A stretch of DNA of 64,000 bases from Streptomyces sp. CB01635 (GTDB lineage: Bacteria; Actinomycetota; Actinomycetes; Streptomycetales; Streptomycetaceae): the NCBI RefSeq assembly GCF_002803065.1, contig NZ_NNBL01000015.1, forward strand, positions 62,001 to 126,000. The letters run 5' to 3'. The notes under the pieces are model-generated. The model did not search any database, was not told the DNA's origin, and worked only from the letters and a program-made list of their open reading frames with translations. The first letter of the stretch is position 1; every line of letters starts with the position of its first letter. Shown piece after piece: positions 9,372 to 19,628 of this stretch. The translations under genes and the position numbers were made by a program.

Positions 9372-9659
9372 TCAGGGGGCGTGCCGGTCCCGGGCGCCGA
9401 GTCCTTCGTCGTCCGAGTCGGTCCAGAGCGAGCTGTCGTACGGGGTGTCGGGGACGGGCACGAGTTCGGGCCGGCGCGGTGGCGGCGGGGATGCCGCGGT
9501 CGCCCGCAGCAGGGCGACGCTCTCGCGCAGATGGTCGGCGTCGGTGCGTACGCGCCGTACGTCGAGGCCGCCGTCGAGCTGCCGCTCCAGGCGCCCCACG
9601 GTCCGGCACAGCTCGTCGAGGCAGCGCTCGGCTGCCGCCAAGTCGTCGTTCAGGGACAT
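9372..9659 (-). CDS. Small conserved hypothetical protein
   Basis: A 95-residue protein with a heptad-like N-terminal half (DDLAAAERCLDELCRTVGRLERQL) and a proline-rich, acidic tail. Two cysteines lie in the helix. It is 20 bases upstream of the sdh operon on the same strand and may be co-transcribed with it. ATG with GAGGG upstream. I do not recognise a characterised family. Confidence 0.6.
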   Translation of the reverse strand: MSLNDDLAAAERCLDELCRTVGRLERQLDGGLDVRRVRTDADHLRESVALLRATAASPPPPRRPELVPVPDTPYDSSLWTDSDDEGLGARDRHAP

Positions 9660-10089
9660 GACTTGCCCTCGATTCCGCTGGTGCGGCGGAGATGCTCATG
9701 CGCCTGCGAGTGTCGCGCGTCACATCACGCCTTGTGAAGGGATCTGCGCGGATTCCTGAAGCGCGCATGGGCGTGCGCCCCTGTTTTGCGCTCTCTGGGG
9801 TGGCGGGGTCCTGGTATGTCGGCAGCTGCGCTCTCTGAGGGGCGCGGGGAACTGCGCGACCGGCCGACGGCCACCTGCACCGCCCGCAAGGCAGCCTCAG
9901 CGCACCCCAGGCGCCAAATTGGGCCGCACGAGTGGGGTTCCGGGCCCACATGGTCGTGTCGCCTCCTGCCTGCTCGACCCGTCCTCTTCAGTGGGGCCAT
10001 AGATGTGATCAGCTCCATATACGGCCAAACGTGATCAAACCCGGCCCGGTCCTGGTAAGCGGGCGGCCGGGCTAGCCCCGGAGGTTCCC
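9660..10089. other. Intergenic region with a dispersed repeat remnant
   Basis: This 430-base gap separates divergent genes. It holds two copies of TGCGCTCTCTG exactly 40 bases apart (9787-9797 and 9827-9837), followed by GGGGCGCGGGGAACTGCGCG, a phrase common in intergenic repeats of Streptomyces chromosomes. Nearer the lipoprotein gene are two GTGATCA words 27 or so bases apart (about 10004 and 10032). I see no gene here and no convincing -35/-10 pair. Confidence 0.5.
9787..9910. repeat. Streptomyces-type dispersed intergenic repeat
   Basis: The segment starts with the direct repeat TGCGCTCTCTG (second copy 40 bases on) and contains the GC-rich phrase at about 9838-9857 that I recognise from many Streptomyces intergenic regions. 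It has no coding potential. Boundaries are approximate. Confidence 0.45.
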
Positions 10090-12513
10090 GTGATGTCCCA
10101 TGACGGCGCCACATCGCGCCTCGCCAGGCGTCCCGCGCGGCGTCCCGTCCTGCGCTCGGCCGCGTTCCTCGTGTCGGGGGCGCTCGCGGTGTCGGCCCTG
10201 GCCGGCTGCAGCTCGGGCGATGACGAAGAAGAGACCAGCAGTCAGGCCGCCGCCCAGGACATCGCGCCCGCGTCCCGCGGCGACGTCGCCGACGGCGGCA
10301 CCCTGCGCTGGGCGGTCGATGCTCTGCCGGGGACCCTCAACTCCTACCAGGCGGACGCCGACGCGGGGACGACCCGTGTCGTCGGCGCCGTGCTGCCCTC
10401 CATGTTCCGGCTCGACAACCAGGGCAGGGCGGTGCGAGACCCGGACTTCCTGGAGAAGGCCGAGGTCATCGAGCGCGAGCCCAAGCAGGTCGTCCTGTAC
10501 AAGATCAACCAGCAGGCGGTGTGGAGCGACGGCCGCGAGATCGGAGCCGCCGACTTCGCCGCCCAGTGGCGCGCCCTGTCCGGCAAGGACTCCGCGTACT
10601 GGACGGCCCACAACGCGGGCTACGACCGCATCGAGAAGATCGAGCGCGGCAAGAACAACCTGGAGGTGCGGGTCACCTTCGCGAAGCCGTACGCGGACTG
10701 GCGCTCACTGTTCTCGCCGCTGTACCCCAAGGACGTCATGGGGACCCCGGACGCCTTCAACGAGGGATCCCGGCGCGAGCTCAAGGTCACCGCGGGCCCC
10801 TTCGCGCTCAAGGAGGTCGACCGCGACGCCAAGGACGTCACGCTGGTGCGCAACCCGCACTGGTGGGGCCGCCAGGCCAAGCTCGACCAGATGGTCCTGC
10901 GGACCGTGCCGCGCGCGGAGCGCGCCGACGCACTCGTCGCGGGGAAGGTCGACCTCGCCGCCGTCGACCCGGAGGACGCGTCCCGCATCTCCCTCGCCGG
11001 CCGTGACAAGGGCAGCTCGGGCCCGCTCGCCCACGGCCCCGGCGCCGCGCTCACGCCCGGCGAGTCGATGCGGTCCTGGGCCGTCGCGCACGGCGGCGAC
11101 GAGAAGGCGGCCGACAAGGAACTCGACGCCCGCGAGAAGACCCGTGCGGCCGTCGCGAAGTACGAGAGGGAGCAGTCGCGCCTGGACGGTTACGTCGTGC
11201 GCAAGTCCCTCGAACCCGCCTTCACTCAGCTCGCGCTGAACGGCGCCGAGGGTCCGCTGGCCGACGAGCGCGTGCGCCGCGCCGTGGCCCGCGCCATCGA
11301 CCGCAAGAAGCTCGCCGAGGTCGTCCTCAAGCCGCTCGGCCTGCCCGTGCACACGGTCGGCAGCCATCTCGCCCTCGCCGGGCAGCAGGCGTACGCCGAC
11401 AGCAGTGGTGCCCTCGGCAGCCAGGACACCAACGAGGCCAGGGCGCTGCTCACGGACGCGGGCTGGGTGCCGGGCGGCCCCCTGAAGGACGAGGCCGGGA
11501 AGACCAAGCCGAAGACGGCGGGCAGTGAGTCCGACAGCGACAAGGAGGGCGCCAAGGACAAGAAGGGCACGGAGGACAAGAAGGGGGCCGCCTCCGAGGA
11601 CTCCGACGACGGCACGTACATCGGCGGCGAGAGCGACCAGAAGCCGGGCGACCGGCAGACCCCCTTCTTCGCCCCCGAGCGCACCGCCGCCTACCAGCAC
11701 GCCGCGCTCCTGCACCAGGCCGACGCGCAGAAGCTGCGCGAGGCCGACAAGGAGAAGAAGCACGCCGATCAGTACGCGAAGGAGGCCGCCCAGGGCGGCG
11801 CCCCGGGCGCGTACGCCCCGAAGGGGACGGCCGCACCCGCCGGTGCCCCCGCCGGACCGCTCGCCAAGGACGGCAAGCCGCTGATCCTGCGCTTCGTGCT
11901 CCCGTCGGGCCCCGGCTCGGACTCGCTGCGCGCGGTCGCCGACCGGATCTCGCAGATGCTGCAGAAGATCGGCATCCGCACCGAGACGTCGAAGGTCGCC
12001 GACGCCAGCTACTTCAAGGACCACATCGCGTCCGGGCAGTACGACCTGGCGCTCTACTCGTGGCCCGCCTCGGCCTTCCCGGCCACCGACGCCCGCCCGA
12101 TCTACGCCAAGCCGGTGCCCGCCGCGGACGGCTCGCTGACCGTCGAGCAGAACTACACCCGGGTCGGCACGGACCACATCGACCAGCTCTTCGACCAGGC
12201 GATCGGTGAGCTCGACGAGGGGGAGGAGCGCTCCCTGGTCAAGCAGGCCGACGCCCGTATCTGGGCCGCTGCAGGATCGATTCCTCTCTATCAGCGTCCG
12301 GAGCTGGTGGCCGCCCGTCGCACTGTCGTCAACGCGGGGGCCTTCGGCTTCCAGGAGCCGAACTACGAGGACATCGGCTTCCTGAAGCCGGGCGCGCGGC
12401 CGGGTGCCCGGCCGAACGTCTCCGGCTCGGCGAGCCCGGCAGCGAACCCGGCCGGGAAATCTTCCGAGGAGTCGTCCGAGAAGCCGTCCGCGAGTCCGTC
12501 CGAGAAGAAGTGA
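10090..12513 (+). CDS. Family 5 (peptide-type) ABC solute-binding lipoprotein, orphan
   Basis: An 807-residue lipoprotein. An arginine-rich n-region and hydrophobic segment end in the lipobox LAGC (Cys 40). The rest is an SBP_bac_5 fold (RWAVDALPGTLNSY, TWNPHWWGR-like region, LALNGAEGPLADERVRRAVARAID). It is about 200 residues longer than usual because of a lysine/aspartate-rich low-complexity insert near residues 460-600 and a serine/proline/lysine tail. GTG at 10090 and ATG at 10093 are both possible, behind GGAGG. No permease or ATPase is adjacent; it may serve the bldK or other Opp transporters nearby. Confidence 0.88.
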   Translation: MMSHDGATSRLARRPARRPVLRSAAFLVSGALAVSALAGCSSGDDEEETSSQAAAQDIAPASRGDVADGGTLRWAVDALPGTLNSYQADADAGTTRVVGAVLPSMFRLDNQGRAVRDPDFLEKAEVIEREPKQVVLYKINQQAVWSDGREIGAADFAAQWRALSGKDSAYWTAHNAGYDRIEKIERGKNNLEVRVTFAKPYADWRSLFSPLYPKDVMGTPDAFNEGSRRELKVTAGPFALKEVDRDAKDVTLVRNPHWWGRQAKLDQMVLRTVPRAERADALVAGKVDLAAVDPEDASRISLAGRDKGSSGPLAHGPGAALTPGESMRSWAVAHGGDEKAADKELDAREKTRAAVAKYEREQSRLDGYVVRKSLEPAFTQLALNGAEGPLADERVRRAVARAIDRKKLAEVVLKPLGLPVHTVGSHLALAGQQAYADSSGALGSQDTNEARALLTDAGWVPGGPLKDEAGKTKPKTAGSESDSDKEGAKDKKGTEDKKGAASEDSDDGTYIGGESDQKPGDRQTPFFAPERTAAYQHAALLHQADAQKLREADKEKKHADQYAKEAAQGGAPGAYAPKGTAAPAGAPAGPLAKDGKPLILRFVLPSGPGSDSLRAVADRISQMLQKIGIRTETSKVADASYFKDHIASGQYDLALYSWPASAFPATDARPIYAKPVPAADGSLTVEQNYTRVGTDHIDQLFDQAIGELDEGEERSLVKQADARIWAAAGSIPLYQRPELVAARRTVVNAGAFGFQEPNYEDIGFLKPGARPGARPNVSGSASPAANPAGKSSEESSEKPSASPSEKK

Positions 12514-12593
12514 CGCACATCGCACCCTGAGTGCGCCGAAGCGCCCCTGGGGGAGAGTCCCGAAGATCGCTCAGCTCAGATCTCGCTCAAGTC

Positions 12594-12624
12594 CCTTGCC
12601 CGCCGGTCCCTCCGGCGGGCAAGG
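12594..12624 (+). terminator. Hairpin terminator after the lipoprotein gene
   Basis: A perfect 13-base stem (CCTTGCCCGCCGG with its complement) and a 5-base loop, 80 bases after the stop codon. No T-run follows, which is usual for Streptomyces terminators. Confidence 0.7.
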
Positions 12625-12783
12625 TTCGTATCACCGCTGACCTGCGCTTTCTCCGGGGCGTCCCCCACGCCTCTCCGCGACGTTCACTCACTGTGCATCC
12701 CTGACCCCAGAGCCCCAGAAGGCCTACCCGGCCGAAGCCACGTACGATGGGGTGAGGCCGTGGCGTGTCCAGCCCGGCAGGGC

Positions 12784-12807
12784 GCGCGTACGAAGAGACG
12801 TACGCGC
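12784..12807 (+). promoter_or_regulatory. Stem-loop in the putative typA leader
   Basis: GCGCGTACG and its exact complement form a 9-base stem around a purine loop AAGAGA, 33 bases before the typA ATG. It could affect leader stability or translation. No known riboswitch class is recognised. Confidence 0.35.
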
Positions 12808-12840
12808 AGCCGTCCACTCACTCCGGGAGTACGCCGCAAT

Positions 12841-14715
<1,875 letters not shown>

Positions 14716-14728
14716 TCCCGAGACAGTC

Positions 14729-14763
14729 GGGCCCGGGTCCCCTTCGGGGGGCCCGGGCCTTTG
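14729..14763 (+). terminator. Terminator after typA
   Basis: GGCCCGGGTCCCC pairs with GGGGGGCCCGGGCC around a TTCG-type tetraloop and is followed by TTTG. It closes the typA transcript before the bldK leader. Confidence 0.85.
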
Positions 14764-14958
14764 TCGTCTCTCCTGCGCCGCGAGGTCCGTGCAGGAGTTT
14801 TTACAGGATCATCGCCCGCACCAGGTGGTACTTCACTACCCTCGTGGCATCCTGGACGCCATCCCGCGCGATCCACGCGCGTTGATTCGCCCGCCGAGAG
14901 TCTTCCCACAGCCCTGCGCAACGGCTCGTGATGTGCAACTCGTTTTCCAGAGGCGACT

Positions 14959-14973
14959 GTCCGGAATCCGGAC
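14959..14973. repeat. 15-base palindrome upstream of bldK
   Basis: GTCCGG-AAT-CCGGAC is a perfect inverted repeat about 640 bases before bldKA. A half-site TGTCCGGA recurs at about 15033. It is a candidate operator. Confidence 0.4.
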
Positions 14974-15274
14974 TCCATTGACCGATAGATGTGTAACGAG
15001 TCCGTTTCGCAGGGATCTATCTAGGATCAGTTTGTCCGGATTTTGGGCTAAGTACGCTTCAGGTGTGATCGAACCGAGACCAAAACACTGTGGTCGGCCC
15101 GATTCTCATGCCAGATAGTTGAGCGCGTAGAGCTCGGGTCAATGGGTCACGCACTGTGGGGAGTGCGGACTCTTCGAGCAGTGTGAGATGTCGTTCGCGT
15201 GTCGTCAGGGGTGTCGACCTGGTGAAGGGCATCTCTCCTCGTAATTAACGAGCGGTCTCAAGAGGAGGTAGCCC

Positions 15275-15385
15275 ATGTTTGGTGCCACAAGCGCCTATTG
15301 GGTCACGAAGTCCCCGAGGGTGAGCGTGGTCGGATCCAGTTCCCTGTGCGCGGTTGACCCCGCAGGGAGCCGCACGGGCCGTTAG
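15275..15385 (+). CDS. Candidate 36-residue leader peptide upstream of bldKA
   Basis: ATG at 15275 is preceded by GAGGAGG with a 6-base spacer, the best ribosome binding site in the region. The frame codes 36 residues starting MFGATSAYWV and ends at TAG. A hairpin with a 9-base stem (15394-15415) begins 8 bases after the stop. bldKA starts 216 bases further on. The arrangement fits a translated leader or small protein that couples translation to bldK expression. Nothing in the peptide is recognised, there is no run of one amino acid, and it could be chance; conservation has not been tested. Confidence 0.4.
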   Translation: MFGATSAYWVTKSPRVSVVGSSSLCAVDPAGSRTGR

Positions 15386-15393
15386 GTCCCGCT

Positions 15394-15415
15394 GCACTCC
15401 GGCGTGCCGCCGGTG
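15394..15415 (+). promoter_or_regulatory. Hairpin after the bldK leader ORF
   Basis: GCAC and CGGCG (split by a 2-base bulge) pair with CGCCGGTGC around a TGC loop. Its position just after the leader ORF stop suits an attenuator or translation-coupled element. No T-run follows. Confidence 0.35.
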
Positions 15416-15601
15416 CTTACCGTCGCCCCAACTCCGCCTCAGGCGTGGTGTGTTGGTGCATTCGGACAGGCCCGGGCGGTGCGTTAACTCTGCCAGGGAT
15501 GTGCGGCGGTACTCCCTCTCCGAGCCAGATCCAGACACTGATCCGACACCTGCCGGCCGGCGTTGCCGACTGGCTGCTGAAACCTGTGAAACGGACGAAT
15601 C

Positions 15602-16645
15602 ATGACGAGTCCAGTTGAGGCCGGCGACGCCAAGGTCGCCGTCGTCTTGGACGACGATCCCGGCGCGACGAAACCGAACGGCGCGGAGGAGCCCAAGAAG
15701 CTCGAGGGGCGCTCGCCCGGTCAGCTCATGTGGATGCGCTTCAAGCGCGACCGCACGGGCATGGTCTCCGCAGCCGTAGTGATCTTCTTCTTCCTGGTCG
15801 CGGCACTCGCGCCAGTGATCTCGAAGATCTACGGCAAGGACCCGTACACGCTGTACCCGGCCGAGCCGGACTTCCCGTACATCCTCGACGACTTCGGGAT
15901 GCCCTCCGCTCCGTTCGGAGGCATGTCGGGGGACTTCTGGTTCGGTGTCGAGCCCAAGCTCGGCCGGGATGTCTTCACTCAGCTCCTGTACGGCATGCGG
16001 ACCTCGCTGTACGTGGCGGTGGCCATCACCATCCTGAGCGTCGTGACCGGCGTGATCATCGGCATGATCGGCGGCTACTTCGGCGGCAAGGTCGACTACT
16101 GGCTCGGCCGGGTCACCGACTTCTTCCTCGGGTTCCCGTCGCAGCTGTTCTTCATCGCCTTCATGCCGGTCGTCACGGCCCTGTTCGTGTCGCCGCGCGA
16201 TGAGACGCCGACCTACCTGCGTGTTACCGCGATCATTCTCGTGACCTGGTTCCTCGGCTGGATGGGTCTGGCCCGACTGGTCCGAAGCTCCGTACTCTCC
16301 CTGCGCGAGCGGGAGTTCGTCGAGGCGGCCAAGGTCTCCGGCGCCTCTCCGGCACGGATCATCCGCAAGGAAGTCCTGCCGAACATCGTCACCCCGATCC
16401 TGGTGCAGACCACGTACATGCTGCCCAGCAACATCCTGAACATCGCGTTCCTGTCCTTCGTGGGCGTCGGCTTCGTCGAGCCCACTCCTGACTGGGGCCG
16501 CATGTTCAGGACGGGCTCCGCCATTTATGAACAGGACCCGTACTACCTCCTGTTCCCGGGTGCTGCGCTCGTGATTTTCGTCCTGGCGTTCAACCTTCTC
16601 GGTGACTCCGTCCGGGACGCTTTCGACCCCAAGTCCGGACGCTGA
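15602..16645 (+). CDS. bldKA: Oligopeptide ABC transporter permease (DppC/OppC type), BldKA
   Basis: A 347-residue inner membrane permease with six helices after a charged cytoplasmic N-terminus. The EAA loop (EFVEAAKVSGASPARIIRKEVLPN region, about residue 240-263) contacts the ATPases. The gene is first in a permease, lipoprotein, permease, ATPase, ATPase order that matches bldKA-bldKE of Streptomyces coelicolor, where the transporter imports an oligopeptide signal needed for aerial growth. The gene name rests on that order plus family type and on the flanking typA gene. There is only weak purine-rich sequence before the ATG (GTGAAACGG). Confidence 0.88.
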   Translation: MTSPVEAGDAKVAVVLDDDPGATKPNGAEEPKKLEGRSPGQLMWMRFKRDRTGMVSAAVVIFFFLVAALAPVISKIYGKDPYTLYPAEPDFPYILDDFGMPSAPFGGMSGDFWFGVEPKLGRDVFTQLLYGMRTSLYVAVAITILSVVTGVIIGMIGGYFGGKVDYWLGRVTDFFLGFPSQLFFIAFMPVVTALFVSPRDETPTYLRVTAIILVTWFLGWMGLARLVRSSVLSLREREFVEAAKVSGASPARIIRKEVLPNIVTPILVQTTYMLPSNILNIAFLSFVGVGFVEPTPDWGRMFRTGSAIYEQDPYYLLFPGAALVIFVLAFNLLGDSVRDAFDPKSGR

Positions 16646-16743
16646 CGTCCATTGGTGGGGGGTGGCTGCTACCCCAGATCCGGGCAACCGGAGCCTTCCG
16701 GCAGCACACGTGGATAACAAGACAGGTAGGTGCATAGAGCATC

Positions 16744-18534
16744 ATGAAGTCTCTCAACGCGCGCACCACACGCGCCATAGTCATCGCCATCGCGGCTGGC
16801 TCCCTCGCCCTGACGGGATGCTCCAGCGACAGCAAAGGCAAGGCCAAGGACGACTCGAAGAACCAGAAGGACGCGTCGAGTCAGTCCAAGCCCGTCGCGT
16901 ACGGTGACGCCGCCGCCTCCAACGGCCCGGCGGAGGCCATCCCCGGCGCGAAGAACGGTGGCAAGATCACCGTTTACGCGCAGTCCGACCTGACCCACAT
17001 GGACCCGGGGCAGACCTACGTCTCGGACGCCGGTCAGTTCGGCAACCTGATCACCCGTGGTCTGACGAACTTCCAGGAGGACGCCAAGGGCAACCTGACC
17101 GTCGTCGGTGACGTCGCCACCGACTCCGGTAAGTCGTCCGACGGTGGTAAGACCTGGACGTACACGCTCAAGGACGGCATCAAGGACGACCAGGGCAACG
17201 TCATCACGTCCAAGGACGTCCGTCACACCATCGAGCGCCAGTACGCGAAGTTCATCTTCGACGGCCCGACGTACGTCCAGACCTGGCTCTCCGGCCAGGA
17301 CTACCGCAAGAAGCTGCCGGACGGTCCGTTCAAGGGCAAGCACCTGCCGGACTCCGTCCTGTCGACCCCGGACGACAAGACCGTGGTCTTCCACTTCGAC
17401 ACGGCCCGCCCCGACCTGCCGCAGGCGCTCGCCATGGCCGGTTACGGCATCGTCCCCGAGAAGCGGGACACCAAGGAGAAGTACGACAAGGCCCCCGCCT
17501 CGCTCGGCCCGTACAAGCTCGCCGACTACAAGGCGGGCAAGTCCCTCACGCTGGTGAAGAACACCAACTGGGACCCGAAGACGGACTCGGTGCGCCACCA
17601 GTACGTCGACGGCTACAACTTCGAGCTGACGGTCGCCCAGGACAGCCAGACCAAGCGTCTGATCGCCGACCAGGGCGAGGCCAAGACGGCGATCCAGTTC
17701 ACCGACATCGTCGACCCGGCCCAGCTCCAGGACGTCGTCACCGACCCGAAGGTCAACAAGCGCACGATCAAGGGCTACCAGCCCTACGTGTGGCAGATGA
17801 CCTACAACCTGGACCGGATGAAGGACAAGAAGGTCCGCGACGCCATCACCTACGCCATCCCGAGCCAGCGGATGGTCCAGGCGGACGGCGGCAAGTACGG
17901 CGGCGAGATCGCGGGCGGCCTGTTCGCCCCGACCCTGCCGAACTTCGACCCGAAGTTCGACCCGTTCGGCAAGCTCAAGAAGCCCAACGGCGACCTGCCG
18001 ATGGCCCAGAAGCTGATCAAGGAAGCCGGTGTCAAGAAGGGCACCAAGCTCACCTACGCCTACTCGAACACCCCGCGCGGCCAGGCCCAGATGGTCATCA
18101 TCAAGGACACCCTGACCAAGCTCGGCTTCGACGTTCAGGCCAAGGAGATCGACCGGGCCAGCTTCTACGAGCAGGTCGGCAAGCTGAAGAACCCGTACGA
18201 CCTCTACATGACCGGCTGGGGCCAGGACTGGCCGTCCGAGGGCACGGTCGTCACCCCGGTCTACGACGGTTCCACGGTCCAGGACGGTGGGTCGAACTAC
18301 TCCCACATCGCGGACCCGCAGGTCGACGCCGGCATCAAGGAGGCCCTGAAGCTGGACCCGGCAGCGGCCAAGGCCAAGTGGGCCGAGCTGCACAAGCGCA
18401 TCGTCGAGGAGATCGACCCGGCTGCTCCGGTGTACTACTCCAAGTCGATCCAGCTCTTCGGTTCCGGCATCGGCGGTGCGAAGTACAGCACCGAGTCGAG
18501 CTACGTCGACATCAACGACCTGTTCGTGAAGTAG
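16744..18534 (+). CDS. bldKB: Oligopeptide-binding lipoprotein BldKB
   Basis: A 596-residue family 5 solute-binding lipoprotein. The signal peptide ends at the lipobox LTGC (Cys 26); a charged linker follows, then an SBP_bac_5 fold with THMDPGQTY, TYTLKDGIK and YLYMTGWGQDW-type motifs and ends near the C-terminus with the usual PVYYSKSIQLF region. It is anchored outside the membrane and passes peptides to BldKA/BldKC. It is followed by a strong hairpin before bldKC, an arrangement that often leaves the binding protein more abundant than the permease. Confidence 0.9.
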   Translation: MKSLNARTTRAIVIAIAAGSLALTGCSSDSKGKAKDDSKNQKDASSQSKPVAYGDAAASNGPAEAIPGAKNGGKITVYAQSDLTHMDPGQTYVSDAGQFGNLITRGLTNFQEDAKGNLTVVGDVATDSGKSSDGGKTWTYTLKDGIKDDQGNVITSKDVRHTIERQYAKFIFDGPTYVQTWLSGQDYRKKLPDGPFKGKHLPDSVLSTPDDKTVVFHFDTARPDLPQALAMAGYGIVPEKRDTKEKYDKAPASLGPYKLADYKAGKSLTLVKNTNWDPKTDSVRHQYVDGYNFELTVAQDSQTKRLIADQGEAKTAIQFTDIVDPAQLQDVVTDPKVNKRTIKGYQPYVWQMTYNLDRMKDKKVRDAITYAIPSQRMVQADGGKYGGEIAGGLFAPTLPNFDPKFDPFGKLKKPNGDLPMAQKLIKEAGVKKGTKLTYAYSNTPRGQAQMVIIKDTLTKLGFDVQAKEIDRASFYEQVGKLKNPYDLYMTGWGQDWPSEGTVVTPVYDGSTVQDGGSNYSHIADPQVDAGIKEALKLDPAAAKAKWAELHKRIVEEIDPAAPVYYSKSIQLFGSGIGGAKYSTESSYVDINDLFVK

Positions 18535-18552
18535 TAGCCGACCACGGCTGAC

Positions 18553-18590
18553 CCGTGGGGGTGCGCGCCAGGCGGAGCGCACCCCCACGG
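18553..18590 (+). terminator. Intercistronic hairpin between bldKB and bldKC
   Basis: A perfect 14-base stem (CCGTGGGGGTGCGC with its complement) around a 10-base loop, 18 bases after the bldKB stop. It may be a partial terminator or a 3' mRNA stabiliser for the binding-protein transcript. The second oligopeptide operon has an equivalent at 25009-25048. Confidence 0.7.
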
Positions 18591-18640
18591 CCTGCAGACT
18601 CCCTCATTGCCACCGCCTCCGAAGAGAGCAGCCGACCGCC

Positions 18641-19618
18641 ATGCTTCAGTTTCTTTTCCGCCGGTTGACCGGTGCGGTCGTGATCATGATTCTGATCGCG
18701 GCGTTCACGTTCTTCCTGTTCTATACGGTTCCTCAGGACTTCGCCGAGCTCGCCTGCGGCAAGAACTGCTCGCCGCAGAACATCGCGGTCATCCGCGAGA
18801 ACCTGGGCCTCGACAAGTCCATCGCCGCGCAGTTCTGGGAGTTCATGCGGGGCATCGTGATGGGGCGCGACTTCCCGGTCGGCCACTGCCCGGCTCCGTG
18901 CCTGGGCATGTCCTTCAAGTCCAATGACTTCGTGTGGGACTCGATCGTCGACCGCTTCCCGCTGACCCTCTCGCTGACCATTGGCGGTCTGGTCGTCTTC
19001 CTCGTGGTGGGCCTCGGCACCGGTCTGCTGGCCGCGTGGAAGCGCGGCACCGTGCTCGACCGGCTCGTCTCCGGCGCCTCGATCGTGCTCAGCTCCTTCC
19101 AGATCTATCTGCTGGGCCCGATCGTCCTCGGCCTGTTCGTGTACAGCACCGGCTGGATGGACAACCCGAAGTACGTCCCGTTCTTCGACAGTCCCACCAA
19201 GTGGTTCCTGGGTCTGCTCATCCCCTGGGTCGTGATGGCGACGATCTTCACCGCGCAGTACACGCGTATGGCGCGCTCCACGATGATCGAGCAGCTCCAG
19301 GAAGAGCACGTCCGCACGGCCAAGGCCAAGGGCATGGGCGGCAAGTACGTCTTCTTCCGCTACGCCTGGCGCGGATCGCTCATCCCCATCGTCACCATCC
19401 TCGGCATCGACCTCTCCGGCCTGCTCGCCGGCGCGGTGGTCACCGAGTACACCTTCGACCTTCCCGGCCTCGGCCGGCTTGCGGTGGAGTCGTCCACCGA
19501 CAAGGACCTCCCGCTGACCATGGGCGCGATGCTGGTAGGGGCCTTCTTCATCCTGATCCTGAACATCATCGTGGACATCGCATACGCATACATCGACCCG
19601 CGCGTGCGCCTCGCCTAG
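18641..19618 (+). CDS. bldKC: Oligopeptide ABC transporter permease (DppB/OppB type), BldKC
   Basis: A 325-residue permease with an N-terminal helix, a large extracytoplasmic loop and five more helices. The loop carries a CGKNC cysteine pair (about residues 43-47), echoed as CGDKQC in the matching permease of the second operon. The EAA loop is EEHVRTAKAKGMGGKYVFFRYAWRG. It follows bldKB after the hairpin and is 10 bases from the ATPase gene. The ATG has a purine-rich GAAGAGAGC upstream. Confidence 0.88.
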   Translation: MLQFLFRRLTGAVVIMILIAAFTFFLFYTVPQDFAELACGKNCSPQNIAVIRENLGLDKSIAAQFWEFMRGIVMGRDFPVGHCPAPCLGMSFKSNDFVWDSIVDRFPLTLSLTIGGLVVFLVVGLGTGLLAAWKRGTVLDRLVSGASIVLSSFQIYLLGPIVLGLFVYSTGWMDNPKYVPFFDSPTKWFLGLLIPWVVMATIFTAQYTRMARSTMIEQLQEEHVRTAKAKGMGGKYVFFRYAWRGSLIPIVTILGIDLSGLLAGAVVTEYTFDLPGLGRLAVESSTDKDLPLTMGAMLVGAFFILILNIIVDIAYAYIDPRVRLA

Positions 19619-19628
19619 GAGAACGACC

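Larger units (their letters stand above)
12514..12840. other. Intergenic region before typA
   Basis: The 327-base gap holds the hairpin described separately (12594-12624), a possible -10 box TACGAT at 12743 and a perfect 9-base stem with an AAGAGA loop (12784-12807) in what would be the typA leader. No ORF with a supported start is seen. Confidence 0.4.
14764..15601 (+). promoter_or_regulatory. Long bldK upstream region
   Basis: This is the longest gene-free stretch in the window and is visibly richer in A and T than its neighbours. It holds the palindrome GTCCGGAATCCGGAC (14959-14973), the candidate -10 box TAGGAT (15022-15027), a motif shared with the second oligopeptide operon (about 15041-15063), the inverted repeat CTCGT-5-ACGAG (15238-15252), a 36-codon ORF with an ideal ribosome binding site, and a hairpin (15394-15415) right after its stop. 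In other streptomycetes bldK expression is developmentally regulated; which element does this here cannot be read from sequence alone. Confidence 0.5.

Noticed and set aside
12760..12840. N-terminal extension of TypA
   Set aside because: The extra 27 residues are arginine rich and absent from the family; ATG 12841 has a ribosome binding site.
16669..18588. 639-codon open frame opposite bldKB, and similar long frames opposite bldKD/E (19566-21872), the second operon (23477-25837, 26124-28067) and typA (12724-14343)
   Set aside because: All mirror genes with clear motifs; composition is that of antisense GC-rich codons and no start has a good ribosome binding site in a sensible place.
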